Shown here: piece after piece, positions 1 through 64,000 of the stretch
Numbering within the stretch: the stretch's first letter is position 1
Layout of the letters: every line of letters starts with the position of its first letter
Assembly (NCBI RefSeq): GCF_026213295.1
Contig: NC_079414.1
Span: 5,350,268 to 5,414,267, forward strand
Source: Gadus chalcogrammus
Taxonomy: Eukaryota; Chordata; Actinopteri; Gadiformes; Gadidae
Direction of reading: 5' to 3'
DNA length: 64,000 bases
Notes under the pieces: model-generated
Seen by the model: only the letters and a program-made list of their open reading frames with translations
Database searches by the model: none
Told to the model about the DNA's origin: nothing
Program-made: the position numbers and the translations under genes

Positions 1-952
1 GCGCTTCCAGGAATGAAGACTACCTTTCCAATCATGCAGTATTTACCATGTCCTAACACGGTCCTTTTTTTACGCTCAAATTTCACTGGAAGATTTAAGG
101 AACCTCTTGGTTAATACTTGGTTATACTGTCGGTTTTATGTATCAGAATTCACAAATACATGCACACACATACACACACCCAATCTCCTCGTCCTAGATC
201 AAAAGGCTCTCCCTACTATACTAACTGGCTGTCAATTGAGTAATACTCCAGTTATGATTATTCAGCAATAGTGCATTTCTTTGCACGCTCTTGAATGCAA
301 TTTCTTCTAAACTTTGCACAATGTAAGAACCATCTTTTTTAGTTTTATGATAATCTGAATATTTGAAAGTTTCAAGAAATGGCTAGATTAGTAATTTCCA
401 AGTTATATGGCACAACAATTAACGTGACGTTGAGTTATTAGTTTGGTTGCAAAGCAAGCCAGACTATGTCTTATATTTATTTTTCTGTTTCTTCCGCTGA
501 ATTTGGGTAATTTTTGGGTAAGTTGGGCATATATCAATGCAGTGAACTTCAACTGTTAGATGAATGACCAACCATTGCGGCCTTATTTTTTATATTAATA
601 TTTAAAATATTGTTATTTAATATTGAAAGTTACTGGGTCAAAAACCATTCCAAACCTGAACACCTGGGAGATGTCAAATTGAATTGGCACATGTTATCTA
701 CATCTTTCTACCATTCTCCAAGCATCCCTCAAAGCATTTTAAGCTGGCTTTATTGATCATCCTCTGCAGAGAGCGCATCCAAGCTCCTGATGAGCTTTGG
801 CAAATGGGACATCATCCACTTTGGAAACAGTAATATGGTGTACATAGAGATTAACTTTACTTTTGCCTGGACATTTTTATGATTATCTGCCTTTCACTAC
901 AATAGTGCCTTTCGCAAAAACTTGTAAACAAACCAACCCCTCTTTTTACCAC
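1..952. other. Unannotated flank or glra3 intron 1
   Basis: I see no exon, RNA or recognisable repeat here. The DNA is AT-rich and stop-dense in all frames. It lies upstream of the first recognisable glra3 exon, so it is either intron 1 or 5' flank. Confidence 0.5.
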
Positions 953-1135
953 AGCCAGATGTTAACTGGTAGGGTGCAGTGATGACACTGTAGACATTGA
1001 GGTTATGTTCAGAGCCAGATGTTAACTGGGAGTGTGCAGTGATGACACTTCAGACAGTGAGGTTATGGTCAGAGCCAGATGTTAACTGGGATTGTGCAGT
1101 GATGACCCAGACACTTCAGACAGTGAGGTTATGGT
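953..1135. repeat. 60-bp tandem repeat, three copies
   Basis: Three successive units begin with AGCCAGATGTTAACTGG at 953, 1013 and 1073. They are highly similar; the third has a short internal insertion. No coding potential is evident. Confidence 0.85.
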
Positions 1136-1323
1136 CCCCCAGTTCTATTCACCACACTCTGACAGTGAGATGACAGCGATTTGCTCTGGTCCCTCATCAC
1201 AACCATGATGGACAAAAACAATGTACAACAGCAACTATACAACTTTATATTCGAACTGCTTTATTTTCATGCATCTCAAACATGTAAAACATACCACAAC
1301 GTCTGTGATAGTACCTCAAACGA

Positions 1324-2730
<1,407 letters not shown>

Positions 2731-3620
2731 CATGGTCTGTGTGTGATCCGTATGAACAGTGGGCCACATAATGTAATATGGTCTGGGTGTCATAAATTAC
2801 AACATGGTCTGGCTGTGATCAGTATAATCTTGGTGTGATCAGTATGGTCTGGGTGTCATCAGTTAACAACATGGTCTGGGTGTGATCAGTATGGTCTGGT
2901 TCTGATCAGTATGGTCTGGGTGTAATCAGTATGGTCTTGGTGTGATCAGTGTGGTCTGGGTGTGATCAGTATGGTCTGGCTGTGATCAGTATCATAGACA
3001 TCTTATAGGTAGACGGAGCATCGAATGCTACCGCCTACTGGCGCTGACGAGACGCGGGGCCGCCATCTTGGAGTGGTCATCCGCTCCCCTCAGTGTAATC
3101 CGTTTGGCTGGAGCAATGAACTGTCAGCGCATTTAATTAATCATACCTCACTGAATACCACTGATTTTCATGCGGTTTTTTGTCATACGTGTAGCTATGA
3201 TAAAGGCCACATGGTTTGGCGTGTTTTATTATTCAATACTAATTATACCAATAGTACGGTAATGTTAAATCTTGCTTGTGAAAAGTAATCCCCCGATTCC
3301 TATTATGGATTGTCCGCCGATTTGAGCAGGAATACGCTGAACAACAGCCCGGCATCCTGTTTCTGCTGCTGTTGCTGCTCCCGGTTGACCACTCCAAGAT
3401 GGCGGCCGTATTTCTCGCGTCCCAGCAGCCAATGCTCCGTCTATCTATAAGATGTCTATGATCAGTATGGTATGGTTGTGATCAGTATGGTCTTGGTGTG
3501 ATAAGTATGGTCTGGGTGTGATCAGTATGGTCTGGGTATGATCAGTATGGTCTTGGTGCGATTAGTATGGTCTGGGTGTGATTAGTTTGGTCTGGGTGTG
3601 ATCAGTATGGTCTGGTTGTG
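2731..3620. repeat. 20-bp minisatellite, interrupted by a MITE
   Basis: Imperfect tandem copies of a 20-bp unit, ATGGTCTGGGTGTGATCAGT, run on both sides of an inserted element at 2993-3460. Unit variants differ by one or two bases, which suggests an older, drifting array. Confidence 0.9.
2993..3460. mobile_element. hAT-like MITE with 8-bp target duplication
   Basis: A 468-bp non-coding element whose ends are inverted copies: CATAGACATCTTATAG at the left and its complement, with few differences, at the right. The 8-bp sequence ATCAGTAT lies directly outside both ends (2985-2992 and 3461-3468). Removing the element plus one copy restores a normal minisatellite unit. Eight-bp duplications and CA...TG ends fit the hAT superfamily. 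The inner arms carry CAAGATGGCGGCC-like motifs. Confidence 0.8.
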
Positions 3621-4099
3621 ACATCAAAGTGGAAAAGAGAGAATGTTTGAATGATCTGATTGACTGAATGTGATTGAGTGGATGCATAAGATGAGCGTAT
3701 TCAGCATCAAATGAAGTGGTTGATTGTCACTACGAACAACAAGAAATAATGCATTTCTTGTGGGTTTTCATGCAAATATGTGCTTGGTACTGGAATTCTA
3801 CCAAGCTTACTGCGAAAAATAAAGAGCACGCTCGCTTCATAAAATTACTCCCATTTCACCCTCCAAGCTCCGTACCACAGTCAACTTCAACCAGAATTAT
3901 TAAGGTGTGAACGTTATCAACATCAGAAACTGGATTCTACGTGAAAAACTAGTACCAAAGAAAAATTAACTGAAGATACACCTGTTGTTGGAAATAATAA
4001 ATACACATAGTAGTGTTCATTAGTTCTCAAGGATTCTGGATGATTATCTATGCTCACTTTGTTTCTATCACTGTCTATTTAAGTGGAAGTCACTGCAAG

Positions 4100-41646
<37,547 letters not shown>

Positions 41647-42706
41647 CCCACGGAGCGGCGCTCTCTGGGGCCCAGTGACTGGCCCTCTCTGGGGCCCAGA
41701 GAGCAGTCCTATCTGGGGCCCAGGGAGGACCGCTCCCTGGGCCCCAGAGAGGACCAGTCACTGGGCCCCACGGAGTGGTCCTCTCTGGGGCCCAGGGAGC
41801 GGTCCTCTCTGGGGCCCAGGGAGCGGCCCTCTCTGGGGCCCACGGAGCGGCCCTCTCTGGGCCCCACGGAGCGGTCCTCTCTAAGGCCCAGGGAGCGGCC
41901 CTCTCTGGGGCCCACGGAGCGGTCCTCTCTGGGGCCCAGGGAGCGGCCCTCTCTGGGGCCCACGGAGCGGCCCTCTCTGGGGCCCACGGAGCGGCCCTCT
42001 CTGGGCCCCACGGAGCGGTCCTCTCTGGGGCCCAGGGAGCGGTCCTCTCTGGGGCCCACGGAGCGGTCCTCTCTGGGGCCCAGGGAGCGGCCCTCTCTGG
42101 GGCCCACGGAGTGGTCCTCTCTGGGGCCCAGGGAGCGGTCCTCTCTGGGGCCCAGGGAGCGGTCCTCTCTGGGGCCCAGGGAGCGGTCCTCTCTGGGGCC
42201 CAGGGAGCGGTCCTCTCTGGGGCCCAGGGAGCGGCCCTCTCTGGGGCCCACGGAGCGGCCAGGGAGCGGCCCTCTCTGGGGCCCAGGGAGCGGTCCTCTC
42301 TGGGGCCCAGGGAGCGGCCCTCTCTGGGGCCCACGGAGCGGTCCTCTCTGGGGCCCAGGGAGCGGTCCTCTCTGGGCCCCACGGAGCGGTCCTCTCTGGG
42401 GCCCACGGAGCGGCCCTCTCTGGGGCCCACGGAGCGGTCCTCTCTGGGGCCCAGGGAGCGGTCCTCTCTGGGGCCCAGGGAGCGGTCCTCTCTGGGGCCC
42501 AGGGAGCGGCCCTCTCTGGGGCCCACGGAGCGGTCCTCTCTGGGGCCCAGGGAGCGGTCCTCTCTGGGGCCCAGGGAGCGGCCCTCTCTGGGGCCCACGG
42601 AGCGGTCCTCTCTGGGGCCCACGGAGCGGTCCTCTCTGGGGCCCAGGGAGCGGTCCTCTCTGGGGCCCACGGAGCAGTCCTCTCTGGGGCCCAGGGAGCG
42701 GTCGGA
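41647..42706. repeat. 24-bp GC-rich minisatellite starting at the glra3 stop codon
   Basis: About 44 units of the type GAGCGGTCCTCTCTGGGGCCCAGG / CACGGAGCGG. The first, diverged units begin directly after the TAG, so the array is the start of the 3' UTR. The 24-bp period with no stop leaves long frames open on both strands (for example 361 codons on the minus strand), which are not genes. One short unit near 42255 changes the frame. Confidence 0.95.
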
Positions 42707-44530
42707 GGTGAACAGGGGATTTATTTATCAGAAGATCGGGAAGAGGAACATTGGAACTACCTGATTACTTTCTAAAAATACTTGCATATCTTGCACTAGA
42801 GTGTGCAAGATATTTTTTGTTGATAAAAATGGAAATGGTTGGTGGTGATATAAAGGAACTCCATTGAAAGCATGCTCAGACATGCTCACCATTTTGGTGT
42901 TAATAGACAGAAGCGGTAGAATACATCTCTTTATGTTTCACGGACACACAAACCCTGAGTCACGGTTTGCATACACGTTAAAGTGCTGTTGGTTGGATTT
43001 ATGAGCAACTATTTGAGGGCTTTTGATTTTGTTAGAAATGGCTTATTCATCTGTCAGCTAATGTGAGTGAAGAAATTAAATTAGATATACACACTAATCA
43101 CAATGTATGAACAACATAGACTCCGGTTATGGCAAGTCATTATGCCTTCATAGCAGCTTAGTCAAAGTTATCTTATTCTACAATAGTTATATTACACAAC
43201 AAACACAGCTTCAACACATTGTGCTTTGTTTCACTTGATTTACTTTTGAAGGACCTTTTCCCCTGCTTATTTACAGTGCATATTACAAGTTTTGTTGGGG
43301 ACTATTGAGCAAGTACATGTGGACATTTAATTCTAAAACAGCTGTTCTCCCCAGTAACAGCTGGATATCCTATGCATAATTTAAATTAATGGAAATGGAC
43401 ATTGAGGTCTGCCGATGTCATTGAACAATGGGAATTTCAACTTAACATTGTGTTCTGTGGAATATCCTTTTCACACTGTGAGAGATGTACTATGATGCTT
43501 CCCTAAGGGTTGCACGTCCATTCCATTGACTTTGGGCAACACTAAAACTACAAAACATCAGGTTTTTCACTACAAATATGGGGGTCCCTTCTCAAAAAAA
43601 GCTAAGAAATCCCTGATTCTAAATACCAGTGCTATTATGGACTTGTACAATGGAAAATATAACATGTACTCACTGCAGGTATGTGGACTACAAACACCAA
43701 GTCTTTCACTGTGCTGAGGACTAGAGGTGAACCACTTGGTCAACCCCAGTGGCAAAAACACATGCTATGCATACGTTTGCGCACACACACACAAAACATA
43801 CACACAGACAAAGTTATGTATATATACTCCAGTCTTTTGTTCATCCATAGATTTACAAAGAAGAAAACTAGTCTTCATTTAACACATTCTCATTCCTTCT
43901 CGGATAGACTTCTTTAAAAGGAATACGTTATTTTGTTAAACAATCTTTTTTCCTATGTTCTTAGTATAGAAAGCAGGTACACAAATGAACCCATGCTAAC
44001 AACACCAGCCTTGTAACACTGCCACCGTGTCATGCTTAAACAGTGTCATCAATACACAAACGCAAACAAAAACACACACAAACACAAGTCTTCAAAAACA
44101 CCTTAAGATTGCCAGTCATCACTCAACCCAGTTTAGTTGTGCTTAATCCCCACCAATACAGTAATCATTCATCATGGAGCAGCTATATCAATGAACCACC
44201 AACATGCCCTTTTATTTCATTCTCTGTTCAACGAGGATGGTAAGCGCAGGAGGCCATGCATAGAGGGAGCCAAACCAGCCAGGCCTGCCAATCCAGTTCC
44301 TCCTCTCTGTGGAGAGACTGGGAGAGGGGAGGAGGAGTTATGTTACTCCTGCCCAGTGAGTGTCAAACGGTGCTGGGGTTTTGCTGCTGGCTACCCATGT
44401 GGTGGTTCTCCGGTCCTGCTGTTGTTTCGACACTGTGGCACAATTTGACAAAAGTCAATCCTGTATTGAGATGTATATTTCTATGGTAAAGAATATATTG
44501 AAAATATTTTTTTGTACAAGTGATGATACT
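42707..44530 (+). other. glra3: glra3 3' UTR, probable
   Basis: No coding signal. A transcribed 3' UTR would end at the AATAAA at 44531. It includes one CA-rich patch near 43782-43806. Confidence 0.4.
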
Positions 44531-44536
44531 AATAAA
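44531..44536 (+). terminator. glra3: Candidate polyadenylation signal of glra3
   Basis: AATAAA in AT-rich sequence 2.9 kb after the stop codon. No stronger signal was noted nearer, but mRNA evidence would be needed. Confidence 0.35.
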
Positions 44537-45506
44537 TGTAATGCATGATCCGGGCCAGTTTCAGATTTTGTTTAAAGGCCTGTATTTATTGTATGTTTTT
44601 TTTAATCTTTTAAAAGATTAACGCAGTTACACAATTAGTAGTAGTAGTAATGGATAATAATATTATGATTATATATTGAACAACTACTGCTATTGCTACT
44701 CCTGCTATTCTTCAGTAGGGGCTATTTGTCCAAGCCAAGGTGTCAGGTAACAAAAGATTCAGAGCCACGCCCCCTGTTCCAACGCCCATTGGTTGGCTAA
44801 ATTGAGGAACCATCATTTATATTTAACGCATAGAGAATGGTGAATTACTTACACTTGTTGAGTGGGTTAAAGTAGGTGTGTTTCGTCAACCGTTCTGTCC
44901 AACATTCTGTGTACGGTGTCCTGGTTTTAGAAACAGTGTTGCTCCCAGGTGTGTTTCAATGGCCAATCACCTGCTCTCCAGACACCGATACTTGTGATTA
45001 TCATAATTAGTGAGGTGCTTTGAGGTTACATAAGGGGCAGGTCTACAGTACATACATGACCTCCTGTGATGTCGGCTAAAGCACTGAAGAAAGCACACCA
45101 AACTTGTTTCATGGCAGAATCGAGGGTCTGAGAGAGGTGTCCGTAAACACCTCCACCTGGCAGGGCAGTGAACGCTGTTATCTGTATTTACACAAAGCGT
45201 ACACTAAGCCTTGTGTTGTTGCCATGGAAGCATAAGGGGGAAGTAAGCAAGAGACATTCAGGAGATTAATTGAGGTATGTGACAGCTTAAAAAAGTTAGA
45301 GGGAAAAGCAACAAAAGCAGAGCTAATACGTGCTCGAGAAGGCCATTGAGAGGCGCCTGGAACTAACACATAAACATATGTTTGTATAGAGTGATAGAAA
45401 GGGGAAGGAAACGATCACGTGGCTAAAAGAGAGAGAGACAGAGAGAGAGAGCAACAGGAGGAAGAAAGGAAGAGGGCGGGAAAGCAGCGCTGCTAAGAGA
45501 GATAGC

Positions 45507-45510
<4 letters not shown>
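44537..45510. other. glra3-hpgd intergenic DNA
   Basis: Nothing recognised apart from purine-rich stretches after 45425. Confidence 0.4.

Positions 45511-45596
<86 letters not shown>
45511..45596. repeat. (CA)n microsatellite
   Basis: About 43 CA units upstream of hpgd. Confidence 0.97.
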
Positions 45597-45600
<4 letters not shown>

Positions 45601-45657
45601 GTCATTACATGTAAAGCCTGTCAGATAAGGGAGTGCTGGGGAGAGATAGGGAAGGAG

Positions 45658-45837
<180 letters not shown>

Positions 45838-45978
45838 CAGTCACTCATTCCCAAGGAGAGCATCGACACAGCGGGAGTGAAAAACATTTCTCCTTTCATT
45901 CCAGAGTGAAACTATAGAGTGAGGGTTTGTACTGGGTTTGACTTCTCCTCCAAGCAAGCAGAGGCCAGCGGCCGGGAG

Positions 45979-60425
<14,447 letters not shown>

Positions 60426-60911
60426 GCCCCACTGAGACACACTGCTCCTGTCACAGCCAGCCGCTACTGCAGCAGGTCTCGCATCAGTGGAATGGTTTCA
60501 ATATCAATACCCTGATGTGATCTGTAGCGCAATGTTTCCAAAAGGAAATATATTTACACACACACACATGTCCATAAAGACAACATTAACACAATAGAAG
60601 GCCCATGTCTCTAATAACCATATGGAATATTGAATGAACCAAATCTTCTCAGACACAAAATAGAGCAAATACATAAATACATTTACACTTGAGGCCAGGT
60701 AAAACCCATATCACACTTGTTAGCTTTTACTTTCCTCTTTATTGCAGATACAATGCATAAAGTATGTTATACAAGTATAACATTTTACCTTTGCTTATGA
60801 TATGCAGTTTTCATGTTTTGATAATGCTTTACGGCAATATGTTTATTAGGCTTACATCCACAGTAATTATTTATTAAAGACAAACAAGTGGAGGAATAAT
60901 TTAACTGTTTT
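60426..60911 (+). other. hpgd: hpgd 3' UTR, probable
   Basis: Non-coding and AT-rich, ending at the first AATAAA after the stop. Confidence 0.45.
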
Positions 60912-60917
60912 AATAAA
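60912..60917 (+). terminator. hpgd: Candidate polyadenylation signal of hpgd
   Basis: AATAAA 487 nt after the stop codon, the first canonical signal I find downstream. Confidence 0.4.
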
Positions 60918-63150
<2,233 letters not shown>

Positions 63151-63429
63151 GTATTTAATGTTTTATACTTATATTATACTATGTAGGCTACCTGACCTTT
63201 TTATTTTATTGTTCACCTGCTTTGGCAATGAGTTATAACTGGTCATTTAAAAATGGCGCAACATTTTGAGGAGAGAATCTGCGCGTACATACCATGTGCC
63301 CCGTAGGCCTACACTTTTTGCGACTTTTTTTGCAGATTTCAGATGACACAAAGCAAAATCATCTCCTCTACAGATGGCATGTTTGCGTTTGTCGATGCCG
63401 GTAATTTGCGACACAACAGTCACTGCCCT

Positions 63430-63840
63430 CTAGAGCAGGGGTGCCCAACCAGTGGATTGCGGTCTACCAGTCGATCGCGGGCTGAGTTGGAGTCGTTCAC
63501 GAGAAATGTTGTAATGGAGTGTTCAAGGGTTGGAGTGCAGAAGCAGGTGTCACAGAAAGACAGGCTGGTTGCAGGGTTCATTGTAGAAGACATACTTCCC
63601 CTGTCAACTATTGAATCGCCCAGATTTAGAAAAATACTAGATAAAATACCCGCGATTCGCAAGCCAACATCCGACAGGAAAACATTTGAGTCCTGGACCA
63701 TGTGTCCACCACCGCAAACATTTGGTCTGCCAAAAACAAAAGTTACTCCAGCTCTGAGCTCTGAGCTGGGTCCTCGGCCGTACGCAGACGGAGCAGAGTT
63801 CCAGCTCTGAGCTCTGAGCTGGATCCGCGGCCAAGTCATT
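63430..63840 (+). pseudogene. hAT transposase fragment with left element end
   Basis: GAGCAGGGGTGCCCAACCAG near 63434 is a typical hAT (Charlie/Zaphod-type) terminus. A frame just inside encodes LVAGFIVEDILPLSTIESPR and FRKILDKIPAIRK, the conserved 'PLS.VES..FR' block of hAT/ZBED transposases. The catalytic region is missing and the remainder is repetitive 'GAGCTCTGAGCTGG' DNA. Confidence 0.65.
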
Positions 63841-64000
63841 TCGGACGCAAGCTAAATAATGCGGACCACGTCAATTGCCTTTTATCGTCATGAGATGAGG
63901 CAAATTGACAGTGGGTAGGTCATTAAAGGCAGTAGGTCATTATAGGGTACTTCCGGTGTAAAATGGATTTGGGAGATGATTTGTATGATAACGAGTTGAA
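63841..64000. other. Unannotated window end
   Basis: No feature recognised. Confidence 0.5.

Overview
This is vertebrate nuclear DNA, almost certainly from a teleost fish. Coding sequence is split into short exons with GT/AG splice sites. The dispersed repeats are of kinds typical of fish: L2/Maui-like and Rex1/Babar-like LINEs, hAT-like and other short inverted-repeat elements, and an LTR. More than fifteen long (CA)n, (GA)n or (ATCC)n arrays occur in 64 kb. That density would suit a cod-like (gadiform) fish, but this is only an inference.

Two host genes lie on the + strand. The first (about 4.1-44.5 kb) is a glycine receptor alpha subunit, best called glra3. Eight exons (exons 2-9) are present with the classic glycine receptor exon sizes (68, 224, 83, 138, 215, 150 bp); only the signal-peptide exon is missing. 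The second (45.98-60.9 kb) is hpgd, 15-hydroxyprostaglandin dehydrogenase, complete in seven exons and encoding 261 residues with all SDR catalytic residues. From general knowledge, GLRA3 and HPGD are also head-to-tail neighbours in human, so this is conserved synteny.

The rest is introns, flanks and mobile DNA. From 5' to 3': a 20-bp minisatellite split by a hAT-like MITE (2.7-3.6 kb); a solo LTR (6.7 kb); a 39-bp minisatellite (7.5-8.0 kb); a 3.26-kb inverted-repeat element encoding a FEN/PIN-like nuclease with a cysteine-rich tail (10.0-13.3 kb); MITEs and foldbacks (15-19 kb); an antisense Rex1-like LINE holding a MITE (19-21.3 kb); a nest of a MITE inside a LINE inside a TTAA-flanked element (22.8-26.8 kb); a GTCGAC-palindrome element (27.3-27.8 kb); tRNA-Ser-like sequences and a broken repeat-associated gene (33.8-35.8 kb); a GC-rich 24-bp minisatellite directly after the glra3 stop (41.6-42.7 kb); and L2, Rex1 and nested LINE copies in the hpgd introns.

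The strongest candidate for something undescribed is the 10.03-13.29 kb element. It has near-identical long inverted arms, a TA duplication and a 571-codon reading frame with a nearly complete set of FEN/XPG nuclease motifs plus a CXC-type cysteine cluster, and no recognisable classical transposase. The next most interesting are two candidate in-phase cassette exons in the glra3 M3-M4 loop region, and an L2 tail lying about 22 bp before an hpgd exon.
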